Assembly: GCA_025024175.1 (NCBI GenBank)
Contig: QCXZ01000137.1
Coordinates: 75,206,680-75,270,679 of the forward strand
Length of the DNA stretch: 64,000 nucleotides
DNA from: Rhyzopertha dominica
Lineage: Eukaryota; Arthropoda; Insecta; Coleoptera; Bostrichidae
Direction: 5' to 3'
A model generated the notes under the pieces. That model worked only from the letters and a program-made list of their open reading frames with translations, searched no databases and was not told the DNA's origin. Below, in pieces: positions 51,030 through 60,017 of the stretch. Position numbers and translations under genes: made by a program. Every line of letters begins with the position of its first letter. Positions within the stretch are counted from its first letter, which is position 1.

Positions 51030-51035
51030 AATAGT

Positions 51036-51690
51036 AAAGCTTGAATGTTGAATGTTATGAATGTTAAGGAGTTAAGTGCATTTTCAGGAGTTATTGATTA
51101 CGATAGGGGATACTGCAAAGAACTCGCAGAGTTACCTAAACCATTTCTAAATGTACTAAGGAAGGGAATAAAGTGGAAATTGTCGTCAATAAAACAGAAA
51201 GAATTTATATATAAAGCCATTAAAAAGAGCTATTTAATTAGAATCAGTTTTACGTGCAAACTGATGCATCATATCTAGGAATAGGGGGTGTTTGTATCAA
51301 GCAGAAGAGGAGACAGGAACGATGAAACTAACAGAGTTTTGCAGTAGAGTATTGAGAAGGCCAGAGTTATCGTACATTGTAATAGAGAAGAGAAGGTTGA
51401 CTGTGGTATATGCACTACAGAAATAGAGAAGGATGCCGCTCGGTAGAAATGTAGTTGTAATAACGGACCACAAAGCTCTCTTTTATTATGACGACAACGT
51501 CAACTTGAAAAGTTCCTCCCAAAGTGTATATAATGAATTTGGTTCGGCCGACCTCTTTTGTTACTTGAGCGCTACAGCATAGTTGGATATTGTGACAGCA
51601 AGATTTCTTTGTTTAAGTACCACCGCACGGGTAGGTTTCCACTTTTGGTGTAAAAATAAAATTGAAGATGATGTTATTAACCACTAAGTA
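51036..51690 (+). pseudogene. Ty3/gypsy-type pol fragment (RT thumb to RNase H)
   Basis: NVKELSAFSGVIDYDRGYCK and ELAELPKPFLNVLRKGIKW correspond to the NVKELRSFLGL.NYYR..... block at the RT/RNase H junction of Ty3/gypsy elements. VQTDASYLGIGGV (the TDAS motif carries the first RNase H acid), SRVLRRPELSYIVIEKRRL and VVITDHKAL follow, with stops and frameshifts between them. Then comes a degraded stretch of the chromodomain/integrase-linker type. There are no LTRs. It is a decayed internal fragment. Confidence 0.75.
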
Positions 51691-52104
51691 GTGCAACTTT
51701 GAGTAGGCTTTCACATGCTAGTAAGGAATGGCATACAGATTCAATTACTAGCTACCTATCTAAGAAATTGAAATCTACTCTGCAGTACATCACTATTACC
51801 CCTTCAACCTTTGTAGTAAAACTCCTGTCCTTAAAAAATCAAGAATTTACCGCAATAACTCGTCCGCGATGCCTGTTCCAGTTGTTGTGTTACACATTGT
51901 CCACATTGTTTATAGCAAATTAGACATGACTGTCCTTTTATTCGCCAAGCCATACTGGTGCTGCGATGTAATGTTGAAAGCAGGATGTTTGTAGCAAATA
52001 ACAATTAGAGGAGTACAAGACTGCATTTGAAAAGTATTTTTTTTTGGGTGCTGGTGCGATGTGCATAGACGTAGTGTAATATTTCAATTAGGGGTAATCT
52101 TTTT

Positions 52105-54350
52105 TATTGATATGATATATGATAATCTTCGGTGATTTCAACGACCCAGACATTAAGTGGAACAATGTATTGCCTACTGAAACCGATTCGGCGTCAGCAA
52201 TGTTTATAAATACTTACTTATCAACTAGTCTCCAGCAGCTAGTGAAAGCACCTACTAGATTTGGGGTCAACAATAATCCTTCAATACTGGATTTAATTTT
52301 TACAAACGAGCTGGTCTCAATGGTAGACTATGAAATGCCAGTCGGAAACAGTGATCATATCATTATTATTGCAAAGACACAGATCTGCGATGGAGCGCAC
52401 GATACACAACCACTGAAGAACAGACTTGACTTCAAGAGTGGCGACTACGATGCAATTGGAGACCTTTTCGACATTAGTGAAACTAATTTGGATGATAAGG
52501 AGGAATCTTGGAAATGGTTTAATAGAAATGTAAAACTAGTTGCTGAGAATCATGTTCCGCAGCGTCGTAATTACCGAAACTCTAAAAGACCATGGATAGA
52601 TATAGGAATTCGAAAAGAGATAAAAAAAAACGTAAGCTTTGGCATAAATATATCACTTTCTCTTGGACTACAACGAATATAGACAAGTATCAAATTCAAT
52701 ATCCTGTAAAGTAAGAAAAGCTAGGCATATTTATGAAAACAACTTGGTTGACACCAAAAGCAGCAAGCAATTTTACAAGTACCTCAAAAGATGTCTGTCT
52801 TCCAAAATATCCAGATACATGATCCTAAGACAGTCGCTGATATTTTTGTAGCTGAATTCGCAACCAATTTTACATACGAGACGCTATATAAAATACCGAA
52901 CTTAGCCGCAAACACCAGAAATAGCAGGCCAATAGAAGATGTTAGAGTGACTGAAGAATTGGTGATATCTGCTATAAACAGCTTAAAGTCAGATAGCAGC
53001 CCTGGACCGGATAATAAACATCCATTATTCCTTAAGAACGTCAAATCTTTTCTGACTAAATATCTGGTGAATATAATGCAACTTTCGCTCTCCTGCGGCC
53101 AGCTCCCTGCGGAGTGGAAAAAGGGATGGATTGTGCCTGTCTACAAAAGTGGTTATAAGCTNTCTCCAAAAAATTATAGACAAATTTGCTTAACATCGTT
53201 AGCGTGTAAATGTCTTGAAAAAATAATATCCCGAAGGGTGACTGATTTTCTTCTCAGCAGCGGCGTACTGCACAAAAACCAGCATGGATTCCTACCTAAT
53301 AGGTCAACTACGAGTAATTTGGACTAAAGAGATTGATATAAGTAACCCAGTTGACGTCATCTACTTGGATTTTAAAAAGGCTTTTGACGGTTCCTCATGA
53401 GAGACTGCTCAAAAAGCTGACTNTTTGAAGGGCAGAGTGTACCAAGTGATGGTGGAGGATCGGTTATCAGAGCCATATGATGTGCGTAGCGGAGTTCCTC
53501 AGTGATCGGTCTTGGGGCCACTTCTGTTTAGTGTGTTCATAAGTGACCTGGTGCACGAAATTACCTGTCGAGTGTCTCTGTTTGCCGACGACACAAAGAT
53601 CTTTGGAATCACCTTAGTGAACCATCCTACCATTTGCAGCTCTATAATGAACCTAGAAACGTGGTGCATGACGTGGAGTTTGGAATTAAATGCCGGAAAA
53701 TGCACTGTACTCCATATAGGTCACGATAATCCTATGCGAAATTACACACTCAATGGAAGCCATCTTACCGGTGTGACGGAACAAAAGGATTTGGGTGTCA
53801 TAATATCGTATGATTTAAAGTGGGCTTGGCACATTGGACAGATTATCAAACGTGCCAATAAAATAATTTATTTGGTTTCTAAAGCATTCAGAAAAAATTT
53901 CGCCAGAATTACTTTCAAAAATCATTAAAATTTATATTCGTCCTATTGTGGAATACGCAGCTAGTGTATGGAATCCATACTTTGTAAGCGACATTCATGC
54001 TTTGGAAAGAGTGCAGAGAAGATTGTCACCTGCCATTCATCACCTAATCTATGAACAGAGATTTCAGATTCTTGGTTTGCCCAAATTATCCGAAAGACGG
54101 ATGAGAGGTGACCTTAATGAGACATATAAAATTCTTTATGGCTGTTATTCAGTAGAAATTCCTATTTTTGAAATCAGTGAAGATACGAGGTTACGTAGTA
54201 ATGGGTACAAGCTTGTACGTGAGCGTTTCCACAAGCTGTGTCGCCAGTACTTTTTGAGCAACCGCATCCACGGAACATGGAATTCGTTCCCTGCAGAAGT
54301 GGTGAGTGCGCGTACTACAAATATGTTCAAGAATGGGCTCATCACACAAT
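52105..54350 (+). pseudogene. CR1-like LINE, 5'-truncated and frame-broken
   Basis: The order of domains is preserved over 2.2 kb. The endonuclease C-half has IIFGDFNDPDIKWNN, ILDLIFTNELVS and GNSDHIIIIA (SDH motif). A linker ends KRPWIDIGIRKEIKK. RT fingers show SDSSPGPDNKHPLFLKN, and then comes QHGFLPNRSTTSN. Motif A is DVIYLDFKKAFD, motif B GVPQ-stop-SVLGPLLFSVFI, and motif C SLFADDTKIFG (acids intact). The C-terminal domain has RLSPAIHHLIYEQRFQILGL, LNETYKILYG and GTWNSFPAEVVSARTTN, the typical CR1 tail. At least four frameshifts (near 52640, 52790, 53325 and 53390) and a stop in motif B make it inactive. The sequence ends in a T-rich run near 54350. Confidence 0.85.
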
Positions 54351-55139
54351 TTTTTTTTTATTTTACATTTAAAATGTACGTAAAAATTAAAGCACAAAGA
54401 CATTTTTTTGCGATTTTTTCCAGTTCTTCTTTGCCGAGAAAAAAAATGTGAAAATATGGATTTTTCAATATCCGTTTCAAATGCCTCGATGTTCCGCCAC
54501 GGAGATGACGTAACACCAATAATAGCCAGGGCTATAGCGGCATTGCAAGTAATATTTGTTTACATTTTTTTGAGCTGCGTCGCGTTGCCGATGTGGGCAA
54601 ATTTTCGCAATACCTTGAGGAATGTACTCGTAAACTGGCATTGTGACATTGATGCCTAGGTTAACTTAAGGCGTATTTGTGAAAATAACTTAAATCATCC
54701 TTCAGTCAGTTTATTCTATAATGAACAGTTCAATATAATAAGCGCATTAACAGGCCTTTTTCTGAAATACGAAAGCACTTTAACCATCGAACCTGCTGCA
54801 GAACTACTGTTTTTATTATGAGGAATTAAACAACGCTTGAAGCTTGATAATGTTTACTTTGTATACTTTCGTATGACAATGATATGATAAATTTTGAAAC
54901 TGTCAGAACGATCTCTGGCCATCGTTAGGAAGAAAACGTTAAAGTACCGCTGACAATATCGCACGTTCGCACGTGCTGCGTGTGTCACATGTGTATAACG
55001 AATAACCCTAACAACTCTAGCCATGCGTTTTTGTTTACATAGTTTGGTCAAACTTTCGAGTTTTGTATTTGTCAGATTAAGTGGTGGAGCAAGATGTTGT
55101 CGAAGTATTTGGGTAATCTGTTGTTTTTTTAATGTCAGA
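54351..55139. other. Non-coding upstream of THAP exon
   Basis: Moderately GC-rich in parts (54490-54660, 54950-55000) with no supported ORF. GCACGTGC (an E-box inside a palindrome) lies at about 54970. If the THAP exon at 55140 is functional its promoter would be here. Confidence 0.3.
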
Positions 55140-55216
55140 ATGGCTTACGTTAAGAAGTGTTTTGTTCCGTGTTGTAAGAATACTACTGCTGATGAACAGT
55201 TACAGGTTATTCCTAG
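55140..55216 (+). CDS. THAP zinc-finger first exon (partial)
   Basis: From an ATG at 55140 the frame reads MAYVKKCFVPCCKNTTADEQ and then LQVIPR. The spacing of the first two zinc ligands (C-x(3)-C in KCFVPCC) and the NTT that follows match the start of THAP domains, which begin MxxxCxVxxCxN and continue to an FP/VP..P block. A potential 5' splice site, CCTAG|GTTTAC, ends the exon at 55216, so the rest of the domain would be on a later exon. THAP domains occur in host DNA-binding proteins and in P-element-type transposases; which one this is cannot be decided. Downstream exons were not found before the Tc1 element at 56915. Confidence 0.45.
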
Positions 55217-56912
55217 GTTTACATTATAATATTGACGTTGACGGTAATAATTATACCTTCGCCCCCCTCTCTCACTCCCATTGCATTATTTGTATTTCTC
55301 TGGCTATTTATAAAACCGACAACAGTGAGCACCTAGTTACCTAGGGAGCTGTAACAGCGCGCATGACGGAAATTAGGAACCTTTTGCGTAGTTGTTGGCG
55401 GATTTAAGAAAATGTTTGAAACAGGGTAATTTTTCTATCGCCGTTTGTTACGAGTTCAATTAACCTGAAAGCAAAATCGATGCATGGCACTAGTATTCAT
55501 GATGTAAGCAATAAAAGGCATATGTTAAAACTAACAAATTTTATTGCGCGGAACGACCCTATTTGCTCGATGAGCGGTGTACTGCACAGCAATAGTGATA
55601 TTTTGCTGTTATCGCAAGCATTGTTAACAAATCTATTTTCACACTTTTATGTATAGTCGGACGTGTGAATTTGCAACATTTATTTGTTTTCGATCAGATT
55701 TGAACGGCTTTGCAGCCTAATTCTTTATATGTAATAATAATAATTATATTTTCATTGGTTTATTGGTTATCACTATCAAGCATTTCGATTTGTTACATTG
55801 TATGTCGTACCTGATTCGAGTAATGTTGGTGTTCATGGATATCCCGCTTTATAACATTTTGCAACTACGGAAATCACACACTCATTGAAAACTGCATTTA
55901 ATATAGCGCTTTAATTTAAATTCATCAGAACGGCATTCGTCGATATTTAAAGCATTCCAGCTCTCGCGTTGGTGTCAGGACAATATGTGGCAGTGCTCCG
56001 GGGAACGAACTCATTCATTGCTACCAGGCAATACAAACTGATCGCTGCTCCATATATATACAATGAATATTAATGCAACTGTCTGCAGAAGCACCTACAT
56101 ATCAGATACATCACGTTGCAACCTGACATTAACTAAATTGAAAATCTGTTATGAACGTAATGAGAAAATCACCAATCTGGGTACTCGCGTTTTAACGAAG
56201 AATAGCTCCACTGCACCTGACATTCTGTCGTCGGTCTCTAAATGTTGCAGAATACGGACGAAATACTGCAGAAAAGGATAAGTTCAGACAATAAGGAAAG
56301 GACGTATTTTTCGATTGTCTATTAATAACAGTATGATGCATGGAATGAAACTTTTCGTTATTTAACTTCGTTCAAAAAAATTTTGCGTTTATCTTTTTAA
56401 CACGTTTTCATATAGCATAATGTTAGACGTAGTCATCCGTACACCAAATATGTGTTGACGTCAATTGTTCTATTTTTTTTACTTTAGTCAAATAGCTGAA
56501 CCTAAAGATTAACCACATAAGGGTTTAACAGAATACAGATTTTCCATTTGTAGGTGAATCTTCTGTTTTCAATTCTTAAGTTTTCAAGCTTTATTTTATA
56601 ACCCGCAATTTTAAATCTATATATAAAAAAATTCAGGGGCATTGAGGATGATACATGCACAGTAGTTCATGATGTAGTTTTCATCCCACCTAATGGGAAA
56701 AGTATTATCTAAGCCAAATATCAGAATGGGATATTTTGCCGCCATTACTGTTTGAATATGCAATCATGAGTGCGAAAGTAATGTCTCTGCTTAAATCCAT
56801 AATAACGTTTTAAGAAAAATGGCAGCTATGCGTTTTTTATTTTCACTTAAGTTAGAAGAGACCGAATTTGTTTGCGGAAATGTACGTACGTCTATGGAGT
56901 AATGAATTGTAA
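55217..56912. other. Non-coding, no feature recognised
   Basis: There are no ORFs with recognisable domains. A GC-richer patch at about 55900-56060 and the short frame at 56063-56281 have no support. If the THAP exon is real, this would be intron. Confidence 0.35.
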
Positions 56913-56914
56913 TA

Positions 56915-56941
56915 ACGTATGTCTCAAAAGTTTTGGCACAA
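56915..56941 (+). repeat. Left terminal inverted repeat of the Tc1/mariner element
   Basis: Exact inverse of 58186-58212. Downstream of the transposase stop codon by about 95 bp. Flanking TA at 56913-56914. Confidence 0.95.
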
Positions 56942-57036
56942 ATTACTTTATTCAATTTTAACACGCAAAGATAATTTTACTTAAATTTTAATTATATGCA
57001 AGGATTAACAATATTACAAACAACAAAATTAACAAT

Positions 57037-58158
57037 TCAAATCAAATGAAGCGGCCCGTGCTCCTCAACAAGGCGCAACTTTCTGCGGACATCGCGCATT
57101 AGGTTTTGGACTACCTCGCCATCTACCTCTCTTATTTTTCTATAGATTCTACGCCTTAACTGCTCTTCATTTGCAGCTTGCCATCCTCCATCGTAGACCT
57201 TTCTAGATAAAAGTGCCCAAAAGTCTTCAATTGGACGAGCCTGGGGTAGGTTAGGGGGATTATCGTTTCTGGGTACAAATGGGATGTTATGAGCGTTAAG
57301 CCAATTTTGAGATTCGCGTGCGTAATGGCAAGAAGCTAAATCTGGCCAAAACATTATGTTGTCTTCAGCATGATACTCGTGAATAAAGTCAGCCAATTTG
57401 GTCAGACAGTTTTGAATATAGCGCTGACTGTTTATTGCTTCGCCCTTTACACGTCCGACATAAGGCCTGGATATTCCCGCAGTGGAAATGGCACACCAAA
57501 CTAAAATTTTGTCGGCGAATTTCGCCTTTTCTTTATATTTTACATTGTCTGGACAGTTTTCTATGTTGTCGGTATAAAACCCATCATTTCCCTTCATCTC
57601 CGAATTGCCCAGTGTAAAATATTTTTCGTCGTCCATAACGATGATTCTGTCGTTTGCAAAATGGATCCGCCTTAATGCCCGACAACATCGTGGTATCCGT
57701 GCCAACTGATTTTCCGTATATTTTGGACATTTTCTTCGTTTTCGATATTCTACAGCATTTCTGACCAATTCCCTCGAAACTGTGTCCTTAGAAGTGCGAT
57801 ATTCACGTGCCAATTTCCTGAGAGACACTCCAACTCTATTTTTAGCCCTTCTCACCAATCTTTCTGCTCTCTCTTGAGTAAAAATTCTTGGTCTTCCACT
57901 TTTTGGTAAATTTAGGCATGGTATACCTTGCTCACACTCAGCTATTGTACGATAAATAGTACGGCGAGCGATATTTTGATCTTCGAACAAGCGTACTATC
58001 TCTGGTTTTGGCAACCGCCCAACCAAAGAGTATATACTTTTCCGAAGATCTAATTTATAAGACATTTCTATGCAAATATTACTTAAAACTGAGCTGTCAC
58101 AATAAAGAGAATCGATTGAAGAATTTTTGTTTCCAAAGCCATTTCGATGTGTTATCAT
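57037..58158 (-). CDS. Tc1/mariner-superfamily transposase, intact
   Basis: Cut-and-paste transposase acting in the nucleus on its own 27-bp ends. The frame has ATGs at 58158 (373 residues) and 58065 (342 residues, MSYKLDLRKSIYSLVGRL). The second gives the usual family length and starts just before the first helix-turn-helix, so it is the better start. Upstream codons run into the right inverted repeat and have no ATG. In the 342-residue numbering, two helix-turn-helix units (about 10-45, LPKPEIVRLFEDQNIARRT; about 75-110, VSLRKLAREYRTSKDTVSRE) flank a GRPR-like SGRPR. The catalytic motifs are VMDDEKYF (about 144), FWPDLASCHYA (about 242) and QARPIEDFWALL (about 280). There are 37 residues between the second Asp and Glu (DD37E). 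All key residues are present and there are no stops. Confidence 0.9.
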   Translation of the reverse strand: MITHRNGFGNKNSSIDSLYCDSSVLSNICIEMSYKLDLRKSIYSLVGRLPKPEIVRLFEDQNIARRTIYRTIAECEQGIPCLNLPKSGRPRIFTQERAERLVRRAKNRVGVSLRKLAREYRTSKDTVSRELVRNAVEYRKRRKCPKYTENQLARIPRCCRALRRIHFANDRIIVMDDEKYFTLGNSEMKGNDGFYTDNIENCPDNVKYKEKAKFADKILVWCAISTAGISRPYVGRVKGEAINSQRYIQNCLTKLADFIHEYHAEDNIMFWPDLASCHYARESQNWLNAHNIPFVPRNDNPPNLPQARPIEDFWALLSRKVYDGGWQAANEEQLRRRIYRKIREVDGEVVQNLMRDVRRKLRLVEEHGPLHLI

Positions 58159-58185
58159 TATCGCCAGTTTTAACGCCAGTGAATG

Positions 58186-58212
58186 TTGTGCCAAAACTTT
58201 TGAGACATACGT
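58186..58212 (-). repeat. Right terminal inverted repeat of the Tc1/mariner element
   Basis: Exact inverse of 56915-56941, upstream of the transposase. Flanking TA at 58213-58214. Confidence 0.95.
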
Positions 58213-58214
58213 TA

Positions 58215-58640
58215 AAATAACATTTGTGTACTATAGAAGTGACAATGCTGAGCGAGAGGGAACGTGACTCAGAAGGTAGCATCAAGATGACGCTACTTCA
58301 GCTCTTCCGCCCGTCCCCGGGATATATAAAGGAAGTAAATGCTTATGTACGTCAAGCTAAATTTACAAATATAGACTGCAAAAAATTAAAGGGGCGAAAT
58401 AGAGAGTACAGAAGACACAAGGGACAACACAATGGAAAAAAAATATGCAACAAATAAGACAGCGAAGAAGTGAAAAGAGAGGAGAAAACAGAAAACAAAA
58501 TGAAAAAAATACAGCGGAGAGGGGTAATGCGACAACCGATTCCACGAGGAACAGATCTGTCGCCGGCAGCACGAGAAAAACAAAGCTATGCGTCATTAAA
58601 AATTGAAAACTGACCCATCTTCTCTAAGTGGAGTTATTAA
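58215..58640. other. Purine-rich spacer between two mobile elements
   Basis: The plus strand is rich in A and G from about 58380 to 58570; the minus strand gives Phe/Ser/Cys-rich frames that are by-products. No gene is seen. Confidence 0.4.
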
Positions 58641-58693
58641 TTAATTCTTCAAAAGAAAATATTCTTAATGTGAACTTCCACTTTATTTTTCAA

Positions 58694-58736
58694 TTGTAAA
58701 GCGCTTTCGGCTACATGCTAGCCATCGTCAGTACAA
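58694..58736 (-). ncRNA. Hammerhead-ribozyme-like motif, left arm
   Basis: Exact inverse copy of the motif at 59922-59964, in the 3' region of the left Penelope-like fragment and on the same strand as its coding sequence. The fold is described for the right arm. Confidence 0.5.
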
Positions 58737-58840
58737 ACGTTAAAAGGAAACTAACAGTTTGACAAAGTCAAAAATCAGAAACAAGCAAACTTGACTACAA
58801 ACTGAAATGCAACCCACATGCCAGTAACTCAAACGAAACA

Positions 58841-59332
58841 TTAATTTAGATCAAACAAAGAATTTAGAATAGGACAATTGAAATTACAAAAATCATTTAG
58901 AATAGTAAAATTTTGTTCGTTAATAATTTTATAAATCTCTAAAATTTCCAAATAATTTAATTTAAATGATTTAGTACACAAATGTAATGAATTTAGATTG
59001 TCTAGCGTGGCAGTGTGTTTATTTACTAATAAATGGTTAGCTAACGAAGAATTTGTTGTAACAATATCTGTATTTTTATACTTTTCAAATTGTTTCAAAT
59101 GTTCTTTACCTCTAGTTAAAAAGGATCTNCCGGTTTGTCCAATATAAACTGAATTGCAATCATTACATGAAAAACTATAAACGCCTGAATTATTTAAAAC
59201 TGAAATTTGGTCTTTATTACGGACAAAACGGGAAAACACACTGCCTACTGTAGAAAAAGCAATATTTATTCCATTAGAAGAAAATAATTTAGATAGGCTA
59301 ACTGAGACTTGACCAGCAAACTTAAGAGGAAA
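58841..59332 (-). pseudogene. Penelope-like element, GIY-YIG endonuclease tail, left arm
   Basis: The minus-strand frame continues from the arm centre through NIAFSTVGSVFSRFVRNKDQ to the GIY-YIG-type core GVYSFSCNDCNSVYIGQ and RSFLTRGKEHLKQFEKY, and ends LNSLFDLN-stop at 58841. Penelope-like elements carry this endonuclease at the C-terminus of their reverse transcriptase. The reverse transcriptase itself is absent, so the copy is 5'-truncated. It has seven residues (SRFVRNK) that the right arm lacks. An N at 59130 hides one residue just after YIGQT. Confidence 0.85.
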
Positions 59333-59346
59333 AAGTTAAGGTTTGG

Positions 59347-59817
59347 TTTCCTCCTAAGTTTGCTGGTCAAGTCTCAGTTAGCCTATCTAAATTATTTTCT
59401 TCTAATGGAATAAATATTGCTTTTTCTACCGTAGGCAGTGTGTTTGACCAAATTTCAGTTTTAAATAATTCAGGCGTTTATAGTTTTTCATGTAATGATT
59501 GCAATTCAGTTTATATTGGACAAACCGGAAGATCTTTTTTAACTAGAGGTAAAGAACATTTGAAACAATTTGAAAAGTATAAAAATACAGATATTGTTAC
59601 AACAAATTCTTCGTTAGCCAACCATTTATTAGTAAATAAACACACTGCCACGCTAAACAATCTAAATTCATTACATTTGTGTAATAAATCATCTAAATTA
59701 AATTATTTGGAAATTTTAGAGATTTATAAAATTATTAACGAACAAAATTTTACTATTCTAAATGATTTTTGTAATTTCAATTGTCCTATTCTAAATTCTT
59801 TGTTTCATCTAAATTAA
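59347..59817 (+). pseudogene. Penelope-like element, GIY-YIG endonuclease tail, right arm
   Basis: The frame is open from the arm start: FPPKFAGQVSVSLSKLFSSN, then GINIAFSTVGSVF joined to DQISVLNNSGVY (7-residue in-frame deletion), then CNDCNSVYIGQTGRSFLTRG and KEHLKQ. The GVY-x(n)-YIG motif, the Cys pair between its halves, and the following Arg/His-rich segment fit the GIY-YIG nuclease of Penelope-like retroelements. It stops at 59815-59817. The reverse transcriptase is missing. No ATG marks a real start; this is a truncated retroelement and not a host gene. Confidence 0.85.
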
Positions 59818-59921
59818 TGTTTCGTTTGAGTTACTGGCATGTGGGTTGCATTTCAGTTTGTAGTCAAGTTTGCTTGTTTCTGATTTTTGACTTTGTCAAA
59901 CTGTTAGTTTCCTTTTAACGT

Positions 59922-59964
59922 TTGTACTGACGATGGCTAGCATGTAGCCGAAAGCGCTTTACAA
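59922..59964 (+). ncRNA. Hammerhead-ribozyme-like motif, right arm
   Basis: In order: helix I 5' strand TTGTA (59922-59926); conserved core CTGACGA (59927-59933); one extra T (59934); helix II GGCTA/TAGCC with loop GCATG (59935-59949); GAAA (59950-59953); GCGC (59954-59957), which with the last A of GAAA and the next T makes the palindrome AGCGCT as a minimal helix III; TT at the cleavage position; and helix I 3' strand TACAA (59960-59964), perfectly complementary to the 5' strand. Both core blocks of the hammerhead (CUGANGA and GAAA) are present. The extra T between core and helix II departs from consensus and could weaken activity. Hammerhead motifs with very short helix III are known from Penelope-like elements. 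Confidence 0.55.
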
Positions 59965-60017
59965 TTGAAAAATAAAGTGGAAGTTCACATTAAGAATATT
60001 TTCTTTTGAAGAATTAA

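Larger units (their letters stand above)
56915..58212 (-). mobile_element. Structurally complete Tc1/mariner-superfamily transposon (DD37E-type)
   Basis: The ends 56915-56941 and 58186-58212 are perfect 27-bp terminal inverted repeats (starting ACGTATGTCTC, ending TTGGCACAA). Each end is flanked by the dinucleotide TA (56913-56914 and 58213-58214), the target duplication of the superfamily. Between them is a single uninterrupted transposase frame on the minus strand. At 1298 bp the element has the usual size for an autonomous Tc1/mariner copy. Perfect ends, an exact target duplication and an unbroken frame suggest a young and possibly active insertion. Confidence 0.95.
58641..60017. repeat. 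Long palindrome of two head-to-head Penelope-like fragments
   Basis: Left arm 58641-59332 (692 bp) and right arm 59347-60017 (671 bp) are inverse copies around a 14-bp spacer. The 21-bp length difference is one in-frame deletion in the right arm near 59445; only a handful of substitutions are visible otherwise. Each arm is the 3' part of a Penelope-like element, with coding ends pointing outward. Both were 5'-truncated at the same point. Head-to-head pairs are a known arrangement for Penelope-like elements. Confidence 0.9.

Noticed and set aside
58159..58194. Extension of the transposase frame to 58194
   Set aside because: The first codon there is TTG inside the inverted repeat; a eukaryotic start is better placed at an ATG (58158 or 58065).
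58363..58596. Overlapping Phe/Cys/Ser-rich minus-strand frames
   Set aside because: Complement of purine-rich spacer DNA; no domain.
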